From Secundilactobacillus angelensis (GTDB lineage: Bacteria > Bacillota > Bacilli > Lactobacillales > Lactobacillaceae): DNA of 64,000 bases. Positions 51,413 to 61,795 of this stretch are shown here, one piece after another. Made by a program: the position numbers and the translations under genes. How positions within the stretch are numbered: position 1 is the stretch's first letter; each line of letters opens with the position of its first letter. The stretch covers positions 1 to 64,000 of the forward strand of contig NZ_JAAXLJ010000001.1 in assembly GCF_012641075.1 (NCBI RefSeq), read 5' to 3'. The notes below the pieces were generated by a model. The model had not been told where the DNA came from, made no database searches, and saw only the letters and a program-made list of their open reading frames with translations.

Positions 51413-52030
51413 ATGCTGTCAGTTGTTTTGCGAGGTATGCTGATCAGTTTTGCACTGGTTTCATCAATAGGTATGCAGAACCTCTTTGTTTTTAACAGTG
51501 CCATGGGAAACCGTATGCGGCGGGCACTGTTGATTTGTACTTTTGTGTGGGTGGCGGATACTTCTTTAACCACCGTGGCTTTTCTGGGAATGGGTGCATT
51601 GGTGAGCCGTTACCTGTGGCTTAAAATTCTGATCATGCTGCTGGGTGGCGTGATTGTCGTGTGGATGGGCTTCGGTGTCTTACGGTCTGCTAGTCAAATT
51701 GAACTCGGGAAAAACGATTCGCAGATGCCGTTAAAAGACGCATTTGCCAGTGCCTGGATAGTGACGTTTGCCAATCCTCAGGCGATTATTGATACTGGTG
51801 TCACGATGGGTGCGTTAAGAGGGACGTTGACCAATGATCAAGTACTACCCTTCCTGGGTGGCATTATTCTAGCCACAGCGATTTGGTTCTTTGCGATTAC
51901 CCTGATTATCGGTATTTTGAAGAATCGATTGCCTAAGCGAATTTTGATGTGGATCAACATTATTTCAGGTGTCATTGTGCTGGGCTATGGTGTTCTACTA
52001 ATCATCAATGCGTTTCGACTCATTTTTTAA
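51413..52030 (+). CDS. LysE/ArgO-family amino-acid exporter
   Basis: A 205-aa membrane protein with six helices. LysE hallmark N-terminus is RGMLISFALVSSIGMQNLFVFNSAMG, then the central TFANPQAIIDTGV near 117-129. Likely exports a basic amino acid (Lys or Arg). I start at ATG 51413, 6 nt after AAGGGGAG. It lies behind a leader with a terminator hairpin, suggesting control by premature termination. Monocistronic. Confidence 0.88.
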   Translation: MLSVVLRGMLISFALVSSIGMQNLFVFNSAMGNRMRRALLICTFVWVADTSLTTVAFLGMGALVSRYLWLKILIMLLGGVIVVWMGFGVLRSASQIELGKNDSQMPLKDAFASAWIVTFANPQAIIDTGVTMGALRGTLTNDQVLPFLGGIILATAIWFFAITLIIGILKNRLPKRILMWINIISGVIVLGYGVLLIINAFRLIF

Positions 52031-52036
52031 AGACAA

Positions 52037-52095
52037 AAACAGCCTTGAATCAAGACCGATAGCGACTTGTTATCGAGTTTGATTCAAGGCTGTTT
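52037..52095 (+). terminator. terminator after LysE-type gene
   Basis: ACAGCCTTGAATCAA pairs with TTGATTCAAGGCTGT with an inner GATA/TATC stem, followed by TTT. Confidence 0.85.
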
Positions 52096-52206
52096 ATTAT
52101 TGATCAGGTAAAGGCCCATGTTTTCGAGCATTAATCTACAACTAAAAGAATGAAAACGGAGTTGAATCAATTACCTGCTGGTTGCTAAGTAATCGATATT
52201 TTGTTG

Positions 52207-52257
52207 TTGACAAATGTAAACGAAGCTCTTATCATATAGTCAAGGTTTACAAGTGTA
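52207..52257 (+). promoter_or_regulatory. copper promoter with two cop boxes
   Basis: TTGACA (52207-52212) and TATCAT (52230-52235) with a 17-bp spacer. CopY boxes (KACANNTGTA) are GACAAATGTA (52209-52218, over the -35) and TACAAGTGTA (52248-52257, just after the start). Both sites fit the lactic acid bacterial cop-box consensus. Confidence 0.85.
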
Positions 52258-52289
52258 AACGTAAAATTAAAAATACGGAGGCCTTTAAA

Positions 52290-52661
52290 ATGATTAGAAT
52301 TCTAGTCTTAATAGTTGGTTTACTACTGATTGGGTTCATTGCTTGGTGGTTCTTTGGTAAACATGCCGTAGCAACCGAAACAGCTAGTGTTACCAATGAT
52401 GTACAGGAGATTGATGTGGATGTTAATGGTGGCTATTCACCCGAAAAAGTTGTTTTGAAGAAGGGCGTTCCGGCTGTGTTGAACTTCACGCGTCGGGATC
52501 CTTCAACTTGTTTGGACCGGGTAGTTTTCCCTGATTTTGGAATCAACCGTGAGTTGCCAAAGGGTGAGAAACAGGCGATTCAGATTGACACTAGTCATCC
52601 TGGCGAGTTCCAGTGGGCCTGCGGAATGGATATGTTTCACGGTAAATTAATCATTAAATAG
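52290..52661 (+). CDS. membrane-anchored cupredoxin-like copper protein
   Basis: A 123-aa protein with an N-terminal membrane helix (about 2-22) and an extracytoplasmic or surface cupredoxin domain. Likely copper ligands are in STCLDRVVFP, SHPGEF and WACGMDMFHG (Cys, Met, His). ATG 52290 follows GGAGGCC. It is driven by a cop-box promoter and precedes CopB by 69 nt, so it may hand copper to or from the exporter. Confidence 0.85.
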   Translation: MIRILVLIVGLLLIGFIAWWFFGKHAVATETASVTNDVQEIDVDVNGGYSPEKVVLKKGVPAVLNFTRRDPSTCLDRVVFPDFGINRELPKGEKQAIQIDTSHPGEFQWACGMDMFHGKLIIK

Positions 52662-52730
52662 TCCATATACGGCCACGTTTATTAAGCTGTCTAGGTTCGG
52701 AACAAAATTTGGGGAAAGTGGTGAACAAGG

Positions 52731-54659
52731 ATGTCAATCGCAAGTCGGTTTTGGATCTCGTTGATCCTGTCGTTGCCAATGTTAGCAGAAATGATTTTTC
52801 ACCCGTTTGGCTGGATGTTACCTGGTGGCGAATGGACCATGCTGGTGCTAACCACAATTATTATGGCCGTTTCAGCTGGGCCATTTTGGCAAAGTGCTTG
52901 GGCGTCGTTTCAAAAGCATCATTCTAATATGGATACGTTAGTCGCTATTGGGACGGCAACGGCGTATTTTTACAGTATCTATGCCATGATGACCCACCAA
53001 GCAGTTTTCTTTGAAAGTGCGGCCTTTGTCACCACTTTCGTACTGCTGGGACAAGTATTCGAAGAGCGGATGCGCAATAACGCTTCTAATGCCGTGGATA
53101 AACTCGTTAATCTGCAGGCCAAAGAAGCTGAGGTTTTGAAAAACGGTGAATTGGTCAAGATTCCTCTCAGCGAAGTGACAGTTGGCGACTTGATCCGGGT
53201 TAAGCCAGGTGAAAAGATTGCTGTTGATGGTGTCATTACCGAGGGTAGTTCGGCCATCGACGAATCCATGGTGACCGGCGAAAGTATGCCCGTTGAAAAA
53301 GGTAAGGGTGATCGCGTGATTGGTTCGACGCTTAATAGCAACGGGACCTTCATGTTTAAGGCTGAAAAAGTCGGCAGTGATACGATGCTGTCTCAAATTG
53401 TTGAATTAGTAAAAAAGGCACAGAATAGTCACGCACCGATTCAAAAATTAACGGATCAAGTTTCCAATATTTTTGTTCCCATTGTCCTGATTATTTCGAT
53501 TTTAACCTTTTTGGTTTGGTACGTTTTACTTGGCGCCAGTGTGGCAAACGCACTAATTTTTGCTGTTTCTGTAGTGGTGATTGCTTGCCCATGTGCTTTA
53601 GGGCTAGCAACTCCCACTGCCTTAATGGTAGGAACCGGTCGTTCTGCTAAAATGGGTATTCTTATTAAAAATGGTGAAGTACTTGAAGCAGTTAACGATA
53701 TTACTACGGTAGTTTTTGACAAAACTGGTACGATTACGATGGGGAAACCGGAAGTGACCGATATTGTGGGTGATCAAAAACAGATCTTACCATTGGCTGC
53801 TAGTTTGGAATCCAACTCGGAACATCCGTTAGCTGCCGCGGTCTTGACTAAGGCGAAAGCTGCCGGTGTTAAAGTCACACCTGTAACTGAATTTCAAGCC
53901 ATTGAAGGTAAGGGCGTGCAAGCATTGGTTAATGATCAAATGGCATTTGTCGGCAATGATAAGCTCTTAGCGGATCATGCAATTACCGCTGAATTAAAGC
54001 GGACAGCAGTCAAATTGCAAACGGCCGCTAAAACGGTTGTTTACGTGGGCCTAGGTACTCAGGTGATTGGATTGATTGCGATTCAAGATACCCCAAAAGC
54101 CACTTCCAAGGAAGCGATTGCCGCGTTGAAGACACGGGGACTTAAAACCGTCATGCTAACCGGGGACAACGAGCGGGTAGCAAAAGCCATTGCTGATCAG
54201 GTCGGTATTGATTCAGTTATTGCGGATGTCTTGCCTGCAGATAAAGCTGATCATGTAAAGGCGTTGCAGAAATCGGGTAAGGTTGCTTTTGTTGGTGATG
54301 GTATCAATGATGCACCGGCATTGACAGTAGCGGATGTTGGTATTGCCATGGGTTCTGGGACTGATATTGCCATTGAATCTGGCGGTATCGTCCTAGTTAA
54401 GAATGATTTACGTGACGTCGATCTGGCGTTAGCTATGAGTCGCAAAACATTCAGTAGAATTAAATTGAATCTATTCTGGGCGTTTGTTTATAATGTGTTG
54501 GGGATCCCGGTAGCTGCAGGTGTGTTCTACGCTATTGGTCTAACACTGAGTCCTGAATTAGCCGGCCTGGCAATGGCATTTAGCTCACTGTCAGTTGTCA
54601 CTAGCTCAGTACTCCTGAACCGTGCTAAGATTACGACTAACGTTTCAGAAATCGCTTAA
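52731..54659 (+). CDS. copB: copper-translocating P1B-type ATPase (CopB-like)
   Basis: A 642-aa heavy-metal P-type ATPase. [10 protein letters not shown] actuator motif, CPC metal motif in [14 protein letters not shown] (helix 6), phosphorylation site [18 protein letters not shown] (His-Pro), MLTGDN and GDGINDAP. It starts almost directly at helix 1: no CxxC metal-binding domain and no His-rich N-terminus, so the upstream cupredoxin may fill that role. The start codon has only a short AAGG directly before it; the nearest stop in frame is 2 codons upstream, so ATG 52731 is the first possible start. Confidence 0.93.
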   Translation: MSIASRFWISLILSLPMLAEMIFHPFGWMLPGGEWTMLVLTTIIMAVSAGPFWQSAWASFQKHHSNMDTLVAIGTATAYFYSIYAMMTHQAVFFESAAFVTTFVLLGQVFEERMRNNASNAVDKLVNLQAKEAEVLKNGELVKIPLSEVTVGDLIRVKPGEKIAVDGVITEGSSAIDESMVTGESMPVEKGKGDRVIGSTLNSNGTFMFKAEKVGSDTMLSQIVELVKKAQNSHAPIQKLTDQVSNIFVPIVLIISILTFLVWYVLLGASVANALIFAVSVVVIACPCALGLATPTALMVGTGRSAKMGILIKNGEVLEAVNDITTVVFDKTGTITMGKPEVTDIVGDQKQILPLAASLESNSEHPLAAAVLTKAKAAGVKVTPVTEFQAIEGKGVQALVNDQMAFVGNDKLLADHAITAELKRTAVKLQTAAKTVVYVGLGTQVIGLIAIQDTPKATSKEAIAALKTRGLKTVMLTGDNERVAKAIADQVGIDSVIADVLPADKADHVKALQKSGKVAFVGDGINDAPALTVADVGIAMGSGTDIAIESGGIVLVKNDLRDVDLALAMSRKTFSRIKLNLFWAFVYNVLGIPVAAGVFYAIGLTLSPELAGLAMAFSSLSVVTSSVLLNRAKITTNVSEIA

Positions 54660-54676
54660 AGTAACGTTCTCATCGA

Positions 54677-54708
54677 AGCAATCTAACTGTACTTAGATTG
54701 CTTTTTTT
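54677..54708 (+). terminator. terminator after copB
   Basis: AGCAATCTAA pairs with TTAGATTGCT around a 6-nt loop, followed by TTTTTT. Confidence 0.9.
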
Positions 54709-54806
54709 GATATAAACAATGTGATAACTCTCAGTAATTTCCCATTTTTCTCAAAATACAGACCGGTATAATGTTTCGAGTAAACTGTTGAAAGTAGGAA
54801 TTGATT

Positions 54807-56123
54807 TTGAAATCAAATGAACCATCACCAAAGGGAAACTTTATTGGTCTATTGCCACTAATTTTCTTTCTGATCCTTTACATTAGTTCCGGAATTCTCA
54901 CCGGCAGCTTTGACAATATGCCATTGCTGGTTGCCATGATGCTAGCGAGCATCGTTGCCTTCCTACTGAAAGGTGATAATCGTAAGGATAACTTCAACGA
55001 TAAATTAACCGTTTTTTTTAAGGGTGCTGGCCAGGAAACGATGATCCTCATGATTATTATTTTCCTGTTAGCTGGGGCGTTTTACTACGTGACTAAATCG
55101 ATGCATGCGGTAGAAACAATCACTGATATTGGCTTAACTTATTTACCTAAGTCATTTTTAGTCCCTGGCGTTTTCATTCTTGGGTGTATCCTGAGTTTCG
55201 CAATGGGAACTTCAATGGGAACCGTAGCAGCTTTGATGCCGATTGCAGCTAGTATTGCGCAAATGGCACATATTAGTATGCCGCTCATGGCGGGTGTCGT
55301 GGTTAGTGGCGCCATGTTTGGCGATGATCTATCGCTGATTTCCGGATCCGCCATTGTGTCCGCTAAGACTCAGGGCGTGACGATTTTTGATAAATTTAAA
55401 ACCAATGCGGTCATGGTTGTTCCTGCAGTGCTGATTACTATTGCGCTGTTAATGACCGTGCACGTTGGTCACGCCGATGTTGGTAGTTTGGACACTATTC
55501 ATTGGCTCAACATATTGCCGTACATCGTTGTGATCGCACTATCCTTTATGAATATTAATGTGTTGCTCGTACTGTTAATGGGAATTATCACGGCAACAGT
55601 GATTGGAGTGAGTGCGGGAACCTTTGACATGATAGGTGCACTGGATTCTATTCACAAAGGGATGTTATCCATGGCGGATATTTCCCTGATTTCCATTGTT
55701 GTTGGTGGTCTGGCGGCCTTAATGACGCACATGGGTGGCATTCAGTGGCTACTTAATAAAATCACGAAGCATGCAAATGGCGCATTCGGTGGCAAGTTTG
55801 CCATTGCCTTTTTGATTCTGCTGTTAGATTTGATTACCACCAATAATACCGTTTCAATTATGATCGCGGGACCAATATCCAAAGACCTCTCCGATACTTA
55901 TCACATTTCTAAGTCGTATACGGCCAGTATTTTAGACGTATTCTCCTGTGTGGGGCAAGGGTTGATTCCCTACGGTGGGCAATTATTAATGGCTGGTGCT
56001 ATTGCCCAGGTTTCAGCTGCGTCAATTGTGCCGTATAGCTGGTACTGCATGGTGCTAGGTGTCGTTTCAGTTCTTTTTCTAGTGAGTCGGTTCTCGCCTA
56101 AAGAAGCCCGATTGAGAATGTGA
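54807..56123 (+). CDS. NhaC-family Na+/H+ antiporter-like transporter
   Basis: A 438-aa membrane protein with about 11-12 helices, including LSFAMGTSMGTVAALMPIAASIA, VVSGAMFGDDLSLISGSAI (Asp pair near helix 5) and LLDLITTNNTVSIMIAGP typical of the NhaC group. Some members exchange organic anions, so the substrate is inferred. I start at TTG 54807, spaced 7 nt from AGGA; the TTG at 54801 overlaps. Monocistronic. Confidence 0.85.
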   Translation: MKSNEPSPKGNFIGLLPLIFFLILYISSGILTGSFDNMPLLVAMMLASIVAFLLKGDNRKDNFNDKLTVFFKGAGQETMILMIIIFLLAGAFYYVTKSMHAVETITDIGLTYLPKSFLVPGVFILGCILSFAMGTSMGTVAALMPIAASIAQMAHISMPLMAGVVVSGAMFGDDLSLISGSAIVSAKTQGVTIFDKFKTNAVMVVPAVLITIALLMTVHVGHADVGSLDTIHWLNILPYIVVIALSFMNINVLLVLLMGIITATVIGVSAGTFDMIGALDSIHKGMLSMADISLISIVVGGLAALMTHMGGIQWLLNKITKHANGAFGGKFAIAFLILLLDLITTNNTVSIMIAGPISKDLSDTYHISKSYTASILDVFSCVGQGLIPYGGQLLMAGAIAQVSAASIVPYSWYCMVLGVVSVLFLVSRFSPKEARLRM

Positions 56124-56141
56124 ATAATTTGAATCAAGCCA

Positions 56142-56191
56142 AAAAATAGTCTGACTTCTACTTCAAGGGTAGAAAATCAGACTATTTTTTG
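56142..56191. terminator. bidirectional terminator
   Basis: AAAATAGTCTGA pairs with TCAGACTATTTT with an inner CTAC/GTAG stem; runs of A and T flank both sides. Between convergent antiporter and dipeptidase genes. Confidence 0.9.
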
Positions 56192-56217
56192 ATAAGGGTG
56201 GTTATCAACTTTAGTGT

Positions 56218-57624
56218 TTAGTCGTTCAATTGAAACTTTAATTTCATTTGTGGTTCACCCAGCGCTAACATTTGACCAAGCAACACATTAGAGTTCTTTT
56301 GGGCAATTTCAGCCATCTGTGCGTTGACTTGTTCTAAGTAAGCAGGCAAATCGGATTGGTTGGCCACTGCTTGATCTGTCTTGATTTGCAGATTTCGGCA
56401 TTCTGCAACAGTGTGCTCTTCGAAGAGATTTTCTTGATCTTCATAAAGGGCGAAATTGTTATCCCCAATCAGAGCTAGAACGTTTGGTAGCCAGTACATA
56501 TTGGTGGGATCACAGGCACCTGTAGTGCTATTATACGCTTCTGGCGTGTCAGTAACGTTAGCGTAGAAGGGAACAACTGAGTTGAAAGTGTTGGGGCCAA
56601 ATGCCAACCAATGGATGCCGGCGATTTCATCAGGAACGTCATTTCGAATTTGTAGAATATGCAGTTCTTGATTACGGTTAATCCCAATTGGCCGGAACTG
56701 CTTCTTTTGAGCATCAGTACCAGTACCGTAAGGATCATATGGTGTATTTTGATAATGAGAACTTAAAACGAATTTCATATCCTCAATTGAGATCTTTTTG
56801 TCAGTTCGGCAAATGAATGGCAGATCCTGATCGACTGGCGTGGTATCAAATTCAGGATTGAAGTATTTCTGACCATACCATGCCCGTGGATTGTTATATC
56901 GGGTATCTTTAATGGTGGCACTACCAAAAATATGACGGAGGTTGACTTGACCTTTATCTGGATTCATATGATACTTTTCAATCATGTCAGGCAAATCTTT
57001 AGCAAATAAAGTATCGTCCGAATCAAAGTCAAATTGATCAATGTTCAATCGGTTGGGTGCAATGACGTAGGCGTCGTCAGGTATCCGAATAGCTGCCCAG
57101 TGATGGCCGCCAATTGATTCAAAGTACCAAACTTCATTTTTGTCGGAGAAAGCCATTGCGTTCATTTCATAAGTGCCGTATTTCTCTAACAAGCTACCCA
57201 AGCGTTCGACACCTTCCCGAGCTGAATGGCTGTAAGGCAGTGTTAAGGTGGTGATATCTTCCTCACCAATGCCATCAGCTACGAGAGGATCAACCCCCAA
57301 AATACGAGAATTTGATGTAATAGTTTCAGTAGCTGTCATGGCAACGTTGGCACTGTTAATACCAGCTGCTGCCCATGTGCCGTGTCCGTCAGTGGCATCT
57401 GGAGTTGACGTATAGCGTAATGGATTATCTGGTAAATCCATTTCAACTTTACTGAGAACTGCCTTGTAATGGCGAGGTTGGTCTTCAGGGTTAACCACGA
57501 CAAATTTTTGTGGGTTTAATGGGCCAGCGCCATCTTCATTTCTTGCAATAATAGTAGAACCATCAATGGAGGCTTTTTTACCCACTAACATCGTGGTACA
57601 AGAGCCTTTGATTCGTTTAGTCAT
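56218..57624 (-). CDS. pepD: C69-family dipeptidase (PepD)
   Basis: A 468-aa Ntn-type dipeptidase. The nucleophile Cys9 in [14 protein letters not shown] would become N-terminal after processing. Conserved [24 protein letters not shown] and [13 protein letters not shown] follow. Broad-specificity dipeptide hydrolysis for amino-acid supply, cytosolic. I start at ATG 57624 with AAAGGGAG upstream; a longer in-frame start at 57666 lacks a ribosome site. The perfect parS site lies 71 nt upstream. Confidence 0.92.
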   Translation of the reverse strand: MTKRIKGSCTTMLVGKKASIDGSTIIARNEDGAGPLNPQKFVVVNPEDQPRHYKAVLSKVEMDLPDNPLRYTSTPDATDGHGTWAAAGINSANVAMTATETITSNSRILGVDPLVADGIGEEDITTLTLPYSHSAREGVERLGSLLEKYGTYEMNAMAFSDKNEVWYFESIGGHHWAAIRIPDDAYVIAPNRLNIDQFDFDSDDTLFAKDLPDMIEKYHMNPDKGQVNLRHIFGSATIKDTRYNNPRAWYGQKYFNPEFDTTPVDQDLPFICRTDKKISIEDMKFVLSSHYQNTPYDPYGTGTDAQKKQFRPIGINRNQELHILQIRNDVPDEIAGIHWLAFGPNTFNSVVPFYANVTDTPEAYNSTTGACDPTNMYWLPNVLALIGDNNFALYEDQENLFEEHTVAECRNLQIKTDQAVANQSDLPAYLEQVNAQMAEIAQKNSNVLLGQMLALGEPQMKLKFQLND

Positions 57625-57694
57625 GCAAACACTCCCTTTAATTTGGTTACCATTACATTGTATCACGTTCGATTATGACTGCCTGAGATTAGAA

Positions 57695-57710
57695 TGTTTC
57701 ACGTGAAACA
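57695..57710. promoter_or_regulatory. perfect parS site
   Basis: TGTTTCACGTGAAACA is the exact 16-bp bacterial parS consensus, in the intergenic region between pepD and the yitT-type gene. It should bind ParB/Spo0J and load SMC near the origin. Confidence 0.93.
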
Positions 57711-57802
57711 ATTAGCCTGCTGAAGGTAAACTAACAGGGTTGATTTGACTTATCTTTATAGCGTAGAGTGTATATAGTAAATTTGATTGAGGAGAACTCT
57801 AA

Positions 57803-58633
57803 GTGAAATCGATTATTAAAAATGGCATACAAATTATGATTGGCGCTTTGATTTACGCTGTCGCAATCAACTATTTTTTGATCCCCAATCGAATTGGTGA
57901 GGGCGGTGTTACCGGTTTAACGGCATTAGGGTATTATACTTTCAGCATTCCGCCAGCATTAACGAACGTTGTGCTAAACGGCATTTTAATCTTGATTGGG
58001 TTCAAATTTCTAAAACGTGAAACGGGGTTCTATACGCTTTGGGCAATACTTTGGATTAGTCTTTTTCTGAGGATACCCGTATTTTTCCCATATCACACCG
58101 ACCAGACTGTGATTGCTGCAATTTCTGGGGGCGTTTTAATGGGTATTGCCATGGGACTGATTTTTCGTGCCAAGGGGACCATTGCTGGTAGCACGATCCT
58201 TGCTAAGATTATTAACCGTTATTATGGTATCCGGAACGGATCAGCGATGCTGTTTTTCGATTTAACTGTGGCGATACCATCCGGATTAATAATTGGCTTC
58301 CAAAATATGCTGTTAACGGTACTAGAATTATACATTTCGGCAGTTGTACTCAATAAATATTTGGAAGCCTTTGGGGCAAAACGGTCAGTCTTAGTTTTCT
58401 CAACGCAAAATCAAGCAATTGGTGAAGCGTTGACCAGTAACTTAGGGCAGGGTGTCACGATGTTAAAGGCCACTGGCTTTTATCACCAACAAGATACGGA
58501 TGTTTTGTTTTATGTTTGCAGCAATCAAGATTGGACAGTCGTTATGCCAATTATTATGTCAATTGATCCTAAAGCACTGGTTGTGACGGATCAAATTCGG
58601 AGTGTTCGTGGCATGCAGTTATCCAATTTGTAA
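57803..58633 (+). CDS. YitT-family membrane protein (DUF161/DUF2179)
   Basis: A 276-aa protein with about five N-terminal helices (IAVNYFLIPNRIGEGGVTGL type motif reads AINYFLIPNRIGEGGVTGLT) and a C-terminal DUF2179 domain (TQNQAIGEALTSNLGQGVTMLKATG). Transport or sensing role unknown. GTG start after GAGGAG. Its terminator is shared with the convergent P-type ATPase. Confidence 0.88.
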   Translation: MKSIIKNGIQIMIGALIYAVAINYFLIPNRIGEGGVTGLTALGYYTFSIPPALTNVVLNGILILIGFKFLKRETGFYTLWAILWISLFLRIPVFFPYHTDQTVIAAISGGVLMGIAMGLIFRAKGTIAGSTILAKIINRYYGIRNGSAMLFFDLTVAIPSGLIIGFQNMLLTVLELYISAVVLNKYLEAFGAKRSVLVFSTQNQAIGEALTSNLGQGVTMLKATGFYHQQDTDVLFYVCSNQDWTVVMPIIMSIDPKALVVTDQIRSVRGMQLSNL

Positions 58634-58652
58634 ATACTCGTCTGAGAAATTG

Positions 58653-58695
58653 AAAAGGCGTGAGAACAGTAATTTCGCTGTTCTCACGCCCTTTT
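58653..58695. terminator. bidirectional terminator
   Basis: AAAAGGCGTGAGAACAG pairs with CTGTTCTCACGCCCTTTT around an 8-nt loop. It serves yitT-type and P-type ATPase genes. Confidence 0.9.
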
Positions 58696-58706
58696 GATGA
58701 CTCAAT

Positions 58707-61448
58707 TTAGCTAATTCGGTCCTTATGCAACTGATTCCAACGTAAACGGAACAGTTTTACAACTTCGGTCACAACTAGCACAATGAAGCCCATGATAATC
58801 GGGATTCCCCAACCATAATGGAAATTAATTGCAGTTGTGTGGAAGACCCCTTGCATGAATGGCAGATAGATAATCGCCATTTGCAAGAGTATGAGTAGGC
58901 CGATAATGTAAAAGGCCATCTTGTTTTGGAAGAAATACTTTGAAATAACCGGATGATTATTTCGTAGATTAAACAGGTAGAAGATTTTTCCAAAAATCAC
59001 GATGTTCAGTGTCATGGTGCTACCCATTAACGCACTTATGCCATGACCAACCAGCTGGTCGTAAGCAAAAATGCCTAAACCGGAGATCAACACTGAAACG
59101 TAGATGACTTCTAAGACATCCATTTTGGATAAGATACCAGTCTTAACATCTCGAGGTCCGCGTAACATGATGCCCGACTCAACCGGTTCAAAGATAAACG
59201 CAAATTGAATTGTTAGCGCGGAAACCATGTTGATCCACAGTAACTGAGTGGGAAATAGCGGCAGCGATTGATCAAGAACGATACTTAAGACCACGATGAG
59301 GCCTTCAGCAAAACTCGTAGGTAAAAGGAACCGAATCGTTTTTCGAATATTATCGAATACGTGACGGCCTTCTTTAACGGCTGCCAAAATGGTGGTGAAG
59401 TCGTCATCGGCAAGAACCATGTCGGCAGCACCTTTGGCGACGTCGGTACCTTTGATACCCATTGCCACACCAATATCAGCTTGCTTCAAGGCTGGTGCGT
59501 CATTAACACCATCACCGGTCATTGAAACCACGTGACCAAGTGATTGTTGAGCTCTAACAATCCGCAGCTTATCGGCAGGAGTCGTTCTAGCAAACACGGT
59601 ATAGTTATCGATAACCGCCGCCAACTTCTCATCTGAAAGCTGATTTAATTCAGGCCCAGTAATCGCTTTAGGGGAGTCAGCTAAGTTTAGCTGCTGAGCA
59701 ATTGCTGTTGCTGTGTCTGGGTCATCACCCGTAATCATTTTGACCTGAATGCCGGCATAACGTAATTTTTTAACTGCCTCGGCGACTTCCGGTCGTGGTG
59801 GGTCAATGATGCCGACTAGCCCGACTAGAGTTAAGTTTTTACCAATTATTTCCGGATCAATTTCATTAATTTCCCGGGAAATAACTTGATAACCTAACGC
59901 TACCACTCGCTTACCCTGGCGTGTGAGTTGGCTCATCTGTTCTGCCATCACACCGGCATTAACTTCGCCACCTTGTTGTTCAATTAACTTAGCAAGCGTC
60001 TGTGGTGCACCTTTGACCATTAATATGCGTTGGCCGTTATAGTCGACTAACCGAGCGGAATATCTAAAGGCTGAGTCGAATGGCAGTGAATCAATTTCGT
60101 TAACGGTAGGTTCCGAGTGATTTAGCTTGTGGAATAGTGCTGTTAAGGCACCATCGGTTGGTTCTCCAGTCAAGACCCATTGACCGTCTTCTTCATTAAA
60201 GACGGCATCAGAGGTCTGTCCGGCAATCTGTACCAACCAGTTTAAATGTTCGTTTTGTTCCCAGTTAACAGCTTCGCCCGTACTGTCTTGAATCTGGCCT
60301 TCGGAATCATAGCCGACCCCTGAGACGGTATATTGGTGCTCGGGTGTCAAAATATCGGTGACGGTCATCTCGTTTTTGGTCAACGTACCGGTTTTATCCG
60401 TGTTGACGATATCAACTGCGCCAAGTGTTTCAACGGCTGGAAGCGTCTTGACGATGGCGTTTTGTTTAGTGAGTTGCCGGGTTCCCATGGCCAAAACAAC
60501 TGAGGTACTGGCGGGTAACCCTTCTGGCATGGATCCAACGACCATCGTGATGACCGCAATCAAAAGGGTTGGGAGACTGTAAACGTGAATGGCTGCCCCT
60601 AAAATGAACAGGAGAATAGCCGCCACCACAATGGCAGCCGAGAGACCTACACCCAATCGATTTAAGTTCTGCATCAATGGGGTGGGCTGAGCTTTAACAT
60701 CAGCCACATCTTGCTGAATCTTACCGATTTCAGTGTCAACACCCGTTGCAATCACGATCCCTAAACCAGAACCGCTAGTTACTGCAGTTGACGCAAACGC
60801 TTGGTTTTGGCGTTCTGCTAAGGGAACAGTATCTGTGTCAATGGGTTCCTCAATTTTTTCAACTGAATCAGTTTCACCAGTTAACACAGACTCCTGAATT
60901 TTTAAGTTATCAGCTTCAACCAGTCGTAAATCAGCGGGTACGGAATCGCCAGCTTCAAGTCTGACGATATCTCCAGGGACCAGTTCGCGGGATGGCAAGG
61001 TGAATTTTTGCCCATCGCGGATTACGAAACTCTCGGAAACTAAGAGGTCCTTGATTTTTGCTAGCGCATTGTCAGCAGAAATCTCTTGAAAATAGCCTAT
61101 CAATGCATTAGCAATAATCACTAGCCCAATAACGATTGAATCTGAGTAGCGATGCAGCACGAATGTGATAATGGCTGCTGCTAATAAGATGTAGATGATA
61201 CTGTTGTTAAATTGCTTTAAGAATCGCAACAAATTTGAAACTTTCTTGGCTTCCAACTCGTTGGGACCATGTTCTGCGAAACGTTTTTTTGCTTCAGCTG
61301 TGCTGAGTCCGTCTTCGCAGTTGGTCTGCCATTGGTGTTCTAGTTCAGAAGTCGATTGGCGCCAAACTTGTTGCTGACTGGGGCCAGCGTCTTTGTTATC
61401 GTCGGTGGCCGCAGGTGTTACCTGTTGCTTATCTGAGTGTGTTGCCAT
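58707..61448 (-). CDS. P2-type cation-transporting ATPase
   Basis: A 913-aa P2 ATPase of the Ca2+/Na+ pump group (PacL/CtpF-like). N-terminal cation-ATPase domain, actuator LTGETDSVEK, helix 4 VGSMPEGLPA, phosphorylation site NTDKTGTLT, KGAPQ in the nucleotide domain, MITGDDPDTA and MTGDGVNDAPALK. The SMPEGLPA helix differs slightly from the AIPEGLPA of Ca2+ pumps, so the ion is uncertain (Ca2+, Mn2+ or monovalent). ATG has AAAGGATG upstream. Divergent from the second Nramp gene over 347 nt. Confidence 0.92.
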   Translation of the reverse strand: MATHSDKQQVTPAATDDNKDAGPSQQQVWRQSTSELEHQWQTNCEDGLSTAEAKKRFAEHGPNELEAKKVSNLLRFLKQFNNSIIYILLAAAIITFVLHRYSDSIVIGLVIIANALIGYFQEISADNALAKIKDLLVSESFVIRDGQKFTLPSRELVPGDIVRLEAGDSVPADLRLVEADNLKIQESVLTGETDSVEKIEEPIDTDTVPLAERQNQAFASTAVTSGSGLGIVIATGVDTEIGKIQQDVADVKAQPTPLMQNLNRLGVGLSAAIVVAAILLFILGAAIHVYSLPTLLIAVITMVVGSMPEGLPASTSVVLAMGTRQLTKQNAIVKTLPAVETLGAVDIVNTDKTGTLTKNEMTVTDILTPEHQYTVSGVGYDSEGQIQDSTGEAVNWEQNEHLNWLVQIAGQTSDAVFNEEDGQWVLTGEPTDGALTALFHKLNHSEPTVNEIDSLPFDSAFRYSARLVDYNGQRILMVKGAPQTLAKLIEQQGGEVNAGVMAEQMSQLTRQGKRVVALGYQVISREINEIDPEIIGKNLTLVGLVGIIDPPRPEVAEAVKKLRYAGIQVKMITGDDPDTATAIAQQLNLADSPKAITGPELNQLSDEKLAAVIDNYTVFARTTPADKLRIVRAQQSLGHVVSMTGDGVNDAPALKQADIGVAMGIKGTDVAKGAADMVLADDDFTTILAAVKEGRHVFDNIRKTIRFLLPTSFAEGLIVVLSIVLDQSLPLFPTQLLWINMVSALTIQFAFIFEPVESGIMLRGPRDVKTGILSKMDVLEVIYVSVLISGLGIFAYDQLVGHGISALMGSTMTLNIVIFGKIFYLFNLRNNHPVISKYFFQNKMAFYIIGLLILLQMAIIYLPFMQGVFHTTAINFHYGWGIPIIMGFIVLVVTEVVKLFRLRWNQLHKDRIS

Positions 61449-61795
61449 TAATGAATCATCCTTTCGTGTTTAACGTGTGATTAGCGGTCTGGAAATACCA
61501 AATTGATTAACAAGTCCCTCAATTTAATCCCTTCTTTCTATATTGTTATGTATTAGATTAAATATTAATAATGAGAAATACAAGGAAAATCGTCTGAAAT
61601 TTAAACATTTTCGCAATTTGGTGGTAAAAAACAACTAAATAATTTTTTTCGTTAAGACTGAACGACTTAAGGTCGCACATGAAAGCGGAAACATCATCAA
61701 AAATTTGTTAAGGAGTACCTAAACTTTAATTTACAAATTCAAAATAAAATGTACAATGTAGATGCTTAACAAATTTAAGAAGGGTGGTATTTATC
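61449..61795. other. divergent promoter region, P2 ATPase / Nramp
   Basis: AT-rich with no gene. A promoter for the Nramp gene is visible at 61730-61757; I found no convincing MntR, Fur or riboswitch element. Confidence 0.4.
61730..61757 (+). promoter_or_regulatory. promoter of the Nramp-UspA operon
   Basis: TTTACA (61730-61735), 16-bp spacer, TACAAT (61752-61757), about 30 nt before the ribosome site. Confidence 0.6.
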
